From the NCBI GenBank assembly GCA_044227705.1, contig JBGAWE010000012.1, forward strand, positions 1 to 37,757: DNA of 37,757 nt. Direction: 5' to 3'. The notes under the pieces are model-generated. The model searched no databases. It was not told the origin of the DNA and was given only the letters and a program-made list of their open reading frames with translations. The DNA is from JANOQP01 sp044227705 (GTDB lineage Bacteria; Bacteroidota; Bacteroidia; Chitinophagales; Saprospiraceae). How positions within the stretch are numbered: position 1 is the stretch's first letter; the number at the start of each line of letters is the position of its first letter. The position numbers and the translations under genes were made by a program. Below are positions 23,922 to 31,530 of this stretch, in pieces.

Positions 23922-25218
23922 GGGAGGGGGGGCAATGGAAATCTTGGAGCAATCGGCCCAGCCGCCAGATGTCCTCGAATGAGTTGTAGAGCGGCACGGC
24001 GGCCATTCGGATGATGCCCGCGCCCGGCACCGCGCCCGCGAGGTGGGCCTCGCGCCAGTCGCACATGACTCCGTTTTCTTCTAAAAACTGGAAGATGGCT
24101 CGGCCGTTCGGCCCCGTCAGCAGGGAGATTTGACAGCCGCGCTCGGCCTCGTTTTTCGGGTTGATTTCCGTCAAACCGAGCCTTTTTGCATGGCTTTCAA
24201 TGATGAAATCAAAAAAAGCGGCCAGCCTGACGGCCTTCTCGCGCAGCGCTTCCATGCCCGCCTCGTCGAAGAGTTCGAGGCTGGCGAGGTGGGCGGCGAA
24301 GCTGAAAATCTGCGCGTTGCTCAACTGCCAGCCCGCCGCGCCGGACATCGGGCGGAAGCCTTTTTTCATCAGGAACCGCTCGCCCTCGTCGTGGCCCCAC
24401 CAGCCGCCGAAGCGCGGGAGATCGGGCCGCTCGCCGTGCCGCTCGTGGACGAAGACGCCGCCGGGGCCGCCGGGGCCGCTGTTGAGGTATTTGTAGCTGC
24501 ACCAGCAGGCGAAGTCCGGCCCCCAGTCGTGCAGGCGGAGCGGCACGTTGCCCGCCGCGTGGGCGAGGTCGAAGCCGACAACGGCTCCAGCGGCGTGGCC
24601 CGCACGGGTGATTTTTTCAAAATCGAAGACCTGCCCGGTCATGTAGTTCACGCCTCCGAGAAGGACGAGGGCAAGGCTATCTCGCTCATTTTCAATGGTT
24701 TGGAGGATGTTTTCGGTTCGCAAAGTCCATTCGCCCTGCCTCGGCGAGAGTTCGACAATTGCCTCCGCCGGGTCGAGGCCGTGCAGCCGGGCTTGCGTCT
24801 CGACAGCGTACTGGTCGCTCGGGAATGCACCGCCCTCCATCAAAATCTTGAACCTGCCCGACCGCTGCGGCCGGTAAAAACTGGTCATCAAAACATGGAG
24901 GTTCGTAGTCAGCGTGTTCATCACGACGACTTCGCTCTCGAGCGCGCCGACCAGCCGTGCGAGCGGCGGCAACAGGAATTTGTGGTAAGGCATCCAGGGC
25001 TTTTCCCCCCGAAAATGCCCCTCGACCGCATGAGTTTTCCATTGCTCGAGCTCGGCGAGGAGGGCACGGCGGACGGGCTTCGGCTGCAGGCCGAGCGAGT
25101 TGCCGCAGAAATAGAGGACGTCGCGCCCGTCCTTTTTCGGGAAGTGGAACTGGCGGCGGAAACGGCGCAGCTGGTCGGCGCTGTCTTGTTTTTTGGCCCA
25201 GTGGATGGTGTTCTGCAT
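23914..25218 (-). CDS. kynU: Kynureninase
   Basis: 434 residues, typical length. A pyridoxal-phosphate enzyme that splits kynurenine or 3-hydroxykynurenine into anthranilate or 3-hydroxyanthranilate plus alanine, in tryptophan breakdown or de novo NAD synthesis. The N-terminus has FCGNSLGLQPK; MNTLTTNLHVLM and the phosphate/substrate region follow; the Schiff-base lysine is in CWCSYKYLNSGPGG, with FDLAHAAGN supplying the cofactor aspartate and GWWGHD the substrate loop. No other kynurenine-pathway gene is in the window. It starts 28 bp after the amidohydrolase stop and overlaps hpt by 8 bp. Confidence 0.94.
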   Translation of the reverse strand: MQNTIHWAKKQDSADQLRRFRRQFHFPKKDGRDVLYFCGNSLGLQPKPVRRALLAELEQWKTHAVEGHFRGEKPWMPYHKFLLPPLARLVGALESEVVVMNTLTTNLHVLMTSFYRPQRSGRFKILMEGGAFPSDQYAVETQARLHGLDPAEAIVELSPRQGEWTLRTENILQTIENERDSLALVLLGGVNYMTGQVFDFEKITRAGHAAGAVVGFDLAHAAGNVPLRLHDWGPDFACWCSYKYLNSGPGGPGGVFVHERHGERPDLPRFGGWWGHDEGERFLMKKGFRPMSGAAGWQLSNAQIFSFAAHLASLELFDEAGMEALREKAVRLAAFFDFIIESHAKRLGLTEINPKNEAERGCQISLLTGPNGRAIFQFLEENGVMCDWREAHLAGAVPGAGIIRMAAVPLYNSFEDIWRLGRLLQDFHCPPSHD

Positions 25219-25246
25219 GGTTTGGTCTCAAAATTTGGTCAAATTC

Positions 25247-28200
25247 CTATCCTTCGTCCCCGTCCGAATCGCAGTGGTATTGCTCCTTAGACCGCGACGG
25301 CTTCTCTCCGCCCGGCGCGCCTTCTTGTTTTGCCTTGAGCATTTTTTGAATCAAACGCGCCCGCTCGGAGCGAACGGCGGCCTGCGTTTTCACGTCCTCC
25401 GCCCGGTCGAAATAGAGGGTTCCATCGACCCAGGTCTTCTCTGCTTTCGCATAAATCGAGAGCGGGTCGTCGCTCCACAGGACGAGGTCGGCGTCCTTCC
25501 CAACCTTGATGGAGCCGGTTTTTGAGTCAACATGGAGCAGCTTCGCCGGGTTGAGGGTGACGAACTTCCATGCCTCCTGCTCGGACACGACGCCGTACAT
25601 GACCGACTTCGCCGCCTCCTGGTTGAGCCGCCGGGCCATCTCGCCGTCGTCGGAGTTGATGGCGACGGTCACGCCCGCGTCGTGCATCAGCTCGGCGTTG
25701 CGGGGGATGGCGTCGAAGACCTCCCATTTGTAGTCCCACCAGTCACTGAATGTGCTGCCGCCCACGCCGTGTTTCGCCATCTTGTCGGCCACCTTGTAGC
25801 CCTCCAAAATGTGGGTGAAGGTGTTGACCCGGAAGCCGAACCGCTCCGCCACCCGCATCAGCATCGTGATTTCCGATTGGACGTAGCTGTGGCAAGTGAT
25901 GAACCTTTTCTTCTCCAAAATCTCCAAAAGGCACTCCATTTCGAGGTCTTTTCGGAAGGGCTTCCCCGATTTTTTCAAAAGCCCGTACTCCCTCGCCCGC
26001 TGGAAATAGTCCTCATAAACCTGCTCGACGCCCATCCGGGTTTGGGGGTACCGGATGGTGTTGTCGTCGCCCCAGTTCGACTGCTTGACGTTCTCGCCGA
26101 GGGCGAACTTGATGAACGGGTCCCAGCCCGCGAACTTCATCTGTTCGGCGTTCGCGCCCCAGCGGAGTTTCAAAAGCTGCGTCTGCCCGCCAATCGGGTT
26201 TGCCGAGCCGTGCAGGATGTGCGAGGAGGTCACGCCGCCCGCCAGTTGCCGATAAATATCAATGTCATCGGGGTCGATGATGTCGCCGATTCGTACCTCG
26301 GCGGAGCTTTCCTGCGTCCCCTCGTTCACGCCCCTGGTGCAGGCGATGTGGCTGTGTTCGTCGATGATGCCCGCTGCAAGGAACTTGCCCGTCGCGTCCA
26401 CGATGCGCTGGATTTGGTCGTTTTGGGACAAGTTTCGACCGATTTTGGAGATTTTTCCATTGGAAATCAGCACGTCGGTGTTTTCGAGAACGCCCTCCTT
26501 TTCGCCCGTCCAGACGGTCGCGTTCTTAATCAAAACAGTCTCGGCAGTCGGCTTTTTCGTCCAGCCGAAGGCGTTCCAGGGAAAAAGAACTTCACCCAAA
26601 ACCGCCGACTCGGAGGGTTTCGGCCTCTGCTGCCCCATTGCTTTCTCCTCAAATTTTTTGATGAAATCCGTCCGCCAGTCAACCCAAGTCCCGTCGGGCA
26701 AGGTGCCACGACCCGACCAATCCGAACCACCCGCCGGGCCGGTTGTGCCGGTCAAATTGATGGCCTCTTTTTTCAAAGTGTCGAGCGAGAGGGAGAGCGA
26801 AATCGTGCCGTTTGCCCAGCTCGATTTGACCTTGATTTTGGAGGAGTCGGGCCGCTGGATCTCCATCTTCGGCTCGTCCGCCGTGCCGCTGACGAGGAGC
26901 TGGAAGTTGTCCCGGCCGATGGTCAGGTTGTAGCTTCCGCGCAGGTCTGGTTTGTTCAAGTCGCTGATAACCAGCGGCTTGCCGGCCACGACGCTCTGCA
27001 ATATCTTGAAATCCTTGCTCGCCAGCCCGCCGCCGCTGGTGATGAGGAAGTTGGCCAATTTGCCCGGTTCGAGGCTGCCGACGGTTCCGTAGTTGTTGAC
27101 AAAACTGGCCGGTGAAAAAGTCAACGCCTTCAACGCGCCCTCCTCGCTCAGCCCCGCCTCGATGGCCTTCCGAAGGTTTGGGAAGAACTGGTTTTTCTCT
27201 TTCAGCCCGGCCGTCGTCAGCGCGAAGGGGACGCCCGCTTTTTCGAGCCGACCGGGGTTGGTCGGGGCGAGTTCCCAGTGTTTGAGGTCTTTCAACTCAA
27301 AATTGAGCGCGTTGAAAGGGTCCTCCACATCGAACGCCTCGGGGAAGTTGAGCGGAACAATGAGCGGCTGGCCCGTGGCCTTCACATCGTCGAGCCGCTG
27401 GTACTCGTCGCCCCGCGTCTTGACGATGTAGTTTTTGGAAAACTCCGCCCCGATCCGGGCGATGCGCAGGATGTCGTACTTCTCGCCAGCCTCGAAAAAC
27501 TGCGGTGCGCCCTGTGCGTCGTTCCATGCTTCGAGCGACAGGTTTCGCTCCGTTTTGAAGCCCTCCGTTTTGTACCAATCGGCGTCGAGATAGGTCTGCC
27601 GGACGAGCGCGATGCAGCCCATGAGCGAACTTGGGTAGTCCTGCGTGCTCGTCCCCTTTCTGAAAGTGAGAAAATTGGCCGCCTTCTCGGTCAAAATCTG
27701 CTCGTGCTCGCGCTCCGACCCGCCGAGCAAAACGAGCGTCCCCGTCCCGCGAGCGATTCCGTCCATGCGATGGGAGAGTAGGCTGCCGAAGCCGATTCGC
27801 CGCCATTCGTCTGCCGCCTTTGGGTCTTGCCGGAAGAAATCGGCGGCGTTGAACTCGGGCTTGAGCGACTCGTTCCAAGCGAAAGCGCCCTTTTTGTTGG
27901 AGAGCATCTGCGGCTTCTTCTCGGGCGCGGGCGCCTCGGCCTTCGGCTCGGGCAGCCCGTAGCTCGCCCACAAATCGATGAAAGCTGGGTAAATCACGCG
28001 GCCCGAGCAGTCGACGACGGCCGCGTCCTTCGGCAATGGGAGGCTACGCCCACAAGCCTCGACGCGGCCTTTTCGCACCAACAGCGTCCCCCCCTCGATG
28101 CGCTCGTTGAAAGTCTTGAAGATGGTGGCGTTGACATACGCCGTTGCACCTTCGCGGGGGTCGCTGGGGGCGGCCTGAGGAAAGGTCTGCTGGGCGAGGA

Positions 28201-28252
28201 CCGTGCCTAAAGCATTGACTGTCAATAATATAACGAGCAACTGGCGCAACAT
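25247..28252 (-). CDS. Exported double-domain amidohydrolase
   Basis: 1001 residues with a signal peptide (MLRQLLVILLTVNALGTVLAQ). Two amidohydrolase modules lie in tandem. In the first (about 35-450) the beta-sandwich edge and the position before the barrel are present (VIYPAFIDLWASYG), but the His-x-His metal ligands are missing, so it looks inactive; a beta-rich linker (about 440-560) follows. The second (about 570-970) keeps GIIDEHSHI, a histidine in FITCHSYVQSEI, FTHILEGYK and the catalytic aspartate in INSDDGEM, and so should bind metals. It is an imidazolonepropionase/dipeptidase-like periplasmic hydrolase with unknown substrate. It heads a probable operon with kynU, hpt and the hydrolase. 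A TAGCTTTG box lies 26 bp upstream. Confidence 0.87.
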   Translation of the reverse strand: MLRQLLVILLTVNALGTVLAQQTFPQAAPSDPREGATAYVNATIFKTFNERIEGGTLLVRKGRVEACGRSLPLPKDAAVVDCSGRVIYPAFIDLWASYGLPEPKAEAPAPEKKPQMLSNKKGAFAWNESLKPEFNAADFFRQDPKAADEWRRIGFGSLLSHRMDGIARGTGTLVLLGGSEREHEQILTEKAANFLTFRKGTSTQDYPSSLMGCIALVRQTYLDADWYKTEGFKTERNLSLEAWNDAQGAPQFFEAGEKYDILRIARIGAEFSKNYIVKTRGDEYQRLDDVKATGQPLIVPLNFPEAFDVEDPFNALNFELKDLKHWELAPTNPGRLEKAGVPFALTTAGLKEKNQFFPNLRKAIEAGLSEEGALKALTFSPASFVNNYGTVGSLEPGKLANFLITSGGGLASKDFKILQSVVAGKPLVISDLNKPDLRGSYNLTIGRDNFQLLVSGTADEPKMEIQRPDSSKIKVKSSWANGTISLSLSLDTLKKEAINLTGTTGPAGGSDWSGRGTLPDGTWVDWRTDFIKKFEEKAMGQQRPKPSESAVLGEVLFPWNAFGWTKKPTAETVLIKNATVWTGEKEGVLENTDVLISNGKISKIGRNLSQNDQIQRIVDATGKFLAAGIIDEHSHIACTRGVNEGTQESSAEVRIGDIIDPDDIDIYRQLAGGVTSSHILHGSANPIGGQTQLLKLRWGANAEQMKFAGWDPFIKFALGENVKQSNWGDDNTIRYPQTRMGVEQVYEDYFQRAREYGLLKKSGKPFRKDLEMECLLEILEKKRFITCHSYVQSEITMLMRVAERFGFRVNTFTHILEGYKVADKMAKHGVGGSTFSDWWDYKWEVFDAIPRNAELMHDAGVTVAINSDDGEMARRLNQEAAKSVMYGVVSEQEAWKFVTLNPAKLLHVDSKTGSIKVGKDADLVLWSDDPLSIYAKAEKTWVDGTLYFDRAEDVKTQAAVRSERARLIQKMLKAKQEGAPGGEKPSRSKEQYHCDSDGDEG

Positions 28253-28277
28253 GGGCTGGCGAACGTTTAGTTTCGGG

Positions 28278-28285
28278 CAAAGCTA
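28278..28285 (-). promoter_or_regulatory. Candidate -7 box for the amidohydrolase-kynU-hpt run
   Basis: TAGCTTTG on the minus strand (28285 to 28278), exact TAnnTTTG, 26 bp upstream of the start at 28252. No -33 TTG at the usual spacing. Confidence 0.45.
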
Positions 28286-28554
28286 AACGGGCGGTTGATT
28301 TGAAGTCGGTGTCGATGCCGGGGCTGTTCAGCGGATCGGCTCCGAGTTCGATGAAACAAGAGCTTGGCTTGAACTTGGGTATCCTCCTTTGGTCAAACTC
28401 AAGCTCGTCATCACAAAAAGTGCCAGCCCGGCAGCCAATTATGGTCGCCGTGCTCTTGCGAGGCGTTGAGAAGGGCCCGCCCACGGGTCGTAGTTGAGAA
28501 ATGGTAAGTAGGGCAAGGTTGCGGCAGTAGGAACAAATTGGGCATTGCAAGATT

Positions 28555-28590
28555 AAAAAGAAAAGGCAGCCGCCCATCTGGACGACTGCC
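28555..28590 (-). terminator. Terminator of glutamine synthetase
   Basis: An 11-bp stem (28565-28575 with 28580-28590, including two G-U pairs) and a 4-nt loop. On the minus strand it ends in TTTTCTTTTT, 28 bp beyond the glutamine synthetase stop. Confidence 0.85.
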
Positions 28591-28617
28591 TTTCTCTTTC
28601 CCACAACTGCTTGAAAA

Positions 28618-30810
28618 TCAGCGCATAAAGAGCATCTCCCGATACTTCACCAGCGGCCAGTACTGGTCGTCGACCAGCCCCTCGAGCGCGTCGGCGGCCG
28701 TACGGATGGTCTCCATCAGCGGCTTCACCGAGTTGCAGAAGCGGTCGGCGGCCTTGCGCGTGTCGCCCGATTCCTCGGCCTCGTGTACGGCTTTTTTCAT
28801 CACCGCGAGCGACTTGCCGATGGTCGAGACATGGGCCGAGACCTCTTTCAAAGTCTCCTTTTGGAAGGCGGCCGCGTCGCCCATCCCGATTTTCTCCATC
28901 GAGCCGACGGCGTCGGCCAGTTCGATGGCGTAGCGGTTGGCGGCCGGCAGGATGTGGTTGCGGCAAAGCTCGTCGAGGGTCTTCGCCTCGATGTCGAGCT
29001 TCGTGCAATAGCCGTGCAGCGCAATCTCATACTGGGCGTGCAGCTCGATTTTCGACAGCACGCCGGTCGACAGCCACAGCTTCTCGGACTTCGGCGTGAC
29101 CATCGCGTCGAGCGCGTCGGGCGTGGTCGGGCGGTTGGGGAGGCCGCGGCGCTCGGCCTCTTTTTTCCACTCGTCGGAGTAATTGTTGCCCTCGAAACAG
29201 ATGGGCTTCGACTTGCGGATATAGGATTTCAAGACCGACAAAATCGCCTCGTCCTGATTCTCGCCCTTTGCGATGAGCTTGTCGACCTCTGCCTTGAACT
29301 TGGCCAGCTGGGCGCCCATGATGGTGTTCATCACCGTCATCGGCCCGGCGCAGTTCTGCGAGGAGCCGACTGCGCGGATTTCGAACTTGTTGCCCGTGAA
29401 GGCGAACGGCGATGTCCGGTTGCGGTCCGTGTTGTCGATTTCGAGGTTGGGCAGCTTGGCGATGAGGTCGAGCGCGCGCTTCACCTCCTGTTCGCCGGTC
29501 GACTTGCCGTTGACGATGCTGTTCAACAATTTCGTCATCGCCTCGCCGATGAAGACGGAGATGATGGCGGGCGGTGCCTCGTTCGCCCCGAGCCGGTGGT
29601 CGTTGTTGGCCGAGGCGATGGCCGCACGGAGCAGGTCGGCATTTTCATAGACCGACATGATGGTGTTGACGAAGAAGGTCAGGAAGCGCAGGTTCTTCCC
29701 CGGGTTCTTGCCCGGTGAGAGGAGGTTGGTGCCAGTGTTGGTGGCAATCGACCAGTTGTTGTGCTTGCCCGAGCCGTTGATGCCCGCGAAGGGTTTTTCA
29801 TGGAGCAAGACCGTCAGCTTGTGGCGGCGGCCGACGCGGTCCATCAGGTCCATCAAAAGCTGGTTGTGGTCGACGGCGACGTTGATCTCCTCGAACATCG
29901 GGGCCACCTCGTACTGGGCCGGGGCCACCTCGTTGTGCCGCGTCCGGACGGGGATGCCGAGCTTGTGGCACTCCGTTTCGAGGTCGCGCATGAAGGCGTA
30001 GATGCGCTCGGGGATGCTGCCGAAATAGTGGTCCTCAAGCTGTTGGTGCTTCGACGCGGGCAGGCCGACGAGCGTCCGGCCGCACATCAAGAGGTCGGGC
30101 CGGGCATTGAAAAGGGCCTCGTCGATGACGAAATACTCCTGTTCCCAGCCGAGCGTCGCGCTGACCTTCGTCGCGTCCTTGTCGAAATATTGGGCGACGG
30201 CCGTCCCAGCCTTGTCGAGCACGACCTGCGAGCGGAGGAGCGGCAGCTTGAAATCCTGCGCCTCGCCCGAGTAGGTGACGAAAATCGTGGGGATGCAGAG
30301 CGTCTTGCCCTCGCCGACCTCCATGATGAAAGCCGGGCTGGACGGGTCCCAAACAGTGTAGCCACGCGCTTCGAACGTGCTGCGAAGCCCGCCCGACGGG
30401 AAGCTCGACCCGTCCGGCTCCTGCTGCGCGAGGGCCGAGCCGGTGAACTCCTCGACGACACGCCCATCGTGGGTCAGGGTGAAAAAGGAGTCGTGCTTCT
30501 CGGCTGTCTTGCCGGTCAGCGGCTGGAACCAGTGGGCGAAGTGGGTGCAGCCCTTTTCCTGCGCCCAGCGTTTCATGCCCTCGGCCACGTCGTCGGCCAC
30601 CGAGCGGTCGAGCTGCGCGCCCGTCTGGACGGCCGACTTGACGGCGAGGTAGGCTTTCTCGGGCAGGTAGGTCTTCATCTGCGACTCGCCGAAGACGTTC
30701 TCGCCGAAAATCTCGGCGATGGTCGGCTGCGTCTCGTCGTCGAAGAGGTAGTCGAAGCTCTCGCTGCGGTTCGTCACGGTCGCGAGGGCTGAAAAACGGG
30801 TCTGGCTCAT
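28618..30810 (-). CDS. Glutamine synthetase type III
   Basis: 730 residues, the large GSIII form common in Bacteroidota and cyanobacteria. It makes glutamine from glutamate, ammonia and ATP. The N-terminal GSIII-specific region includes FGENVFGESQMKTYL and GCTHFAHWFQPLTG with EKHDSFF; metal and substrate regions include LGWEQEYFVID, RHNEVAPAQYEVAPMFE and the ATP/glutamate segment INGSGKHNNWS. The C-terminal extension (about 560-730) is helical. Type III enzymes are dodecamers controlled by nitrogen supply in several bacteria; nothing in the sequence shows how this one is regulated. A TACCTTTG box lies 135 bp upstream. The standard symbols glnN or glnA are both used for this form. Confidence 0.95.
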   Translation of the reverse strand: MSQTRFSALATVTNRSESFDYLFDDETQPTIAEIFGENVFGESQMKTYLPEKAYLAVKSAVQTGAQLDRSVADDVAEGMKRWAQEKGCTHFAHWFQPLTGKTAEKHDSFFTLTHDGRVVEEFTGSALAQQEPDGSSFPSGGLRSTFEARGYTVWDPSSPAFIMEVGEGKTLCIPTIFVTYSGEAQDFKLPLLRSQVVLDKAGTAVAQYFDKDATKVSATLGWEQEYFVIDEALFNARPDLLMCGRTLVGLPASKHQQLEDHYFGSIPERIYAFMRDLETECHKLGIPVRTRHNEVAPAQYEVAPMFEEINVAVDHNQLLMDLMDRVGRRHKLTVLLHEKPFAGINGSGKHNNWSIATNTGTNLLSPGKNPGKNLRFLTFFVNTIMSVYENADLLRAAIASANNDHRLGANEAPPAIISVFIGEAMTKLLNSIVNGKSTGEQEVKRALDLIAKLPNLEIDNTDRNRTSPFAFTGNKFEIRAVGSSQNCAGPMTVMNTIMGAQLAKFKAEVDKLIAKGENQDEAILSVLKSYIRKSKPICFEGNNYSDEWKKEAERRGLPNRPTTPDALDAMVTPKSEKLWLSTGVLSKIELHAQYEIALHGYCTKLDIEAKTLDELCRNHILPAANRYAIELADAVGSMEKIGMGDAAAFQKETLKEVSAHVSTIGKSLAVMKKAVHEAEESGDTRKAADRFCNSVKPLMETIRTAADALEGLVDDQYWPLVKYREMLFMR

Positions 30811-31034
30811 GTTGACTTGATGAGTTTGGTTAAAAATTCAAGAAAGAGGAGGCTTGTGGGAAGGGGTCGGTTTCTGATGGAAACCGAGAGAAAAAAGCAA
30901 AGCATGGTCTGTTTTTAAAAACATAGTGACCTGTGCTCGCGGCGCAAAGGTATTTTTCCGATGAAAAAGGCGGCGCGACTGTGGAAAACTAATTTTTAGA
31001 CCGGCTCGGAATCGGCAATCTAAACTGCCCGAAA
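30811..31034. other. Upstream region of the glutamine synthetase gene
   Basis: Apart from the -7 box at 30945-30952 no gene or strong hairpin is visible. The roughly 130-nt leader between box and start codon could carry nitrogen control, but I see no recognisable operator. Confidence 0.3.
30945..30952 (-). promoter_or_regulatory. Candidate -7 box for glutamine synthetase
   Basis: TACCTTTG on the minus strand (30952 to 30945), exact TAnnTTTG. No TTG at the normal -33 distance, which could mean that an activator is needed. Confidence 0.4.
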
Positions 31035-31160
31035 ATGGATGCATTTTTGACCCGCGAGGAGTTCGTCACGCAACTTGGCATCTCTCCACCCATAAGCTGC
31101 GGCGCAAGCTCAAGAGCTGGACATCAAGCTCCTCTAAGGCCTGCTCTCAGGTGGTGATAT
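31035..31160 (+). pseudogene. Remnant of a small helix-turn-helix-like gene
   Basis: The ATG at 31035 opens MDAFLTREEFVTQLGIS. The frame then shifts back by one base to continue THKLRRKLKS, and shifts again to ELDIKLL and GLLSGGDMI with stops in between. Read together these pieces look like one short DNA-binding-type protein (a Thr-Arg-x-x-Phe start, a Leu-Gly-Ile-Ser turn and a Leu-Arg-Arg-x-Leu-Lys helix) broken by at least two frameshifts. The identification rests only on pattern and is tentative. Confidence 0.35.
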
Positions 31161-31214
31161 GATTTAGTGGAATGGGAAGGATTTGAAGCCAACTTGCCGG
31201 TCTATACGAGCACC

Positions 31215-31290
31215 TCTCTCCAAATCCTGTCGGAGCGCGGCGTTCCTGCCCATTGCGAGGAGGCCGGTTTCGCCGCCGACCTTGATGCCC
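31215..31290 (+). pseudogene. Remnant of a UPF0175-family antitoxin (C-terminal end)
   Basis: The frame open from 31167 contains SLQILSERGVPAHCEEAGFAADLDA. This closely follows the C-terminal pattern of UPF0175 proteins: a helix ending in Leu-x-x-Arg-Gly-Ile/Val-Pro, then acidic residues and Asp-Leu. The normal N-terminal ribbon and helix-turn-helix part is not recognisable upstream and the expected stop is absent. It lies directly before a DUF3368 remnant, the usual partner of UPF0175, which strengthens the call. Confidence 0.5.
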
Positions 31291-31303
31291 CGACCCATTT
31301 TGC

Positions 31304-31530
31304 CTGGCCATTTTCGTCGTCAGTGACACCTTCCCGAATGGCGTGCGGGCCGCCCATAAAGCCGGGCTTCGGGCCATCGGCTTGCTCGGCGTTTTGATGG
31401 AGGCGAAGCGAAAAGAAAGCATCGCCTCCGTCCGCCCGGTCATGGACGAGCTGTGCGAAAAGGCCAATTTTCGAATTGAGGAGCCGCTCTGTAAGCGGAT
31501 TTTGGAAGAAATCGGGGAGAAACGATCCTC
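31304..31530 (+). pseudogene. Remnant of a DUF3368 PIN-like toxin with internal deletion
   Basis: From 31304 (CTG where ATG would be expected) the frame reads AIFVVSDTFP, like the start of DUF3368 proteins whose SDTSP holds the first catalytic aspartate. It then passes directly into the C-terminal DUF3368 pattern (AGLRAIGLLGVLMEAKR, then SVRPVMDELCEKANFRI and LCKRILEEIGE). About 80 residues of the PIN-like core, with the other acidic residues, are missing, and the frame runs without a stop into the convergent 504-residue gene. DUF3368 proteins pair with UPF0175 as toxin-antitoxin-like modules. It is clearly non-functional as read. Confidence 0.65.

Larger units (their letters stand above)
28253..28617. 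other. Intergenic region between the amidohydrolase and glutamine synthetase genes
   Basis: It holds the amidohydrolase -7 box at its left end and the glutamine synthetase terminator at its right end. The 270 bp between show no convincing gene; open frames on either strand there lack recognisable features. Confidence 0.4.

Noticed and set aside
28300..28497. Short plus-strand frame between the amidohydrolase and glutamine synthetase genes
   Set aside because: No features, no promoter, and on the opposite strand to both flanking genes; not supported as coding.
30838..31044. 68-codon minus-strand frame upstream of glutamine synthetase
   Set aside because: It spans the predicted promoter of glutamine synthetase and has no family features.
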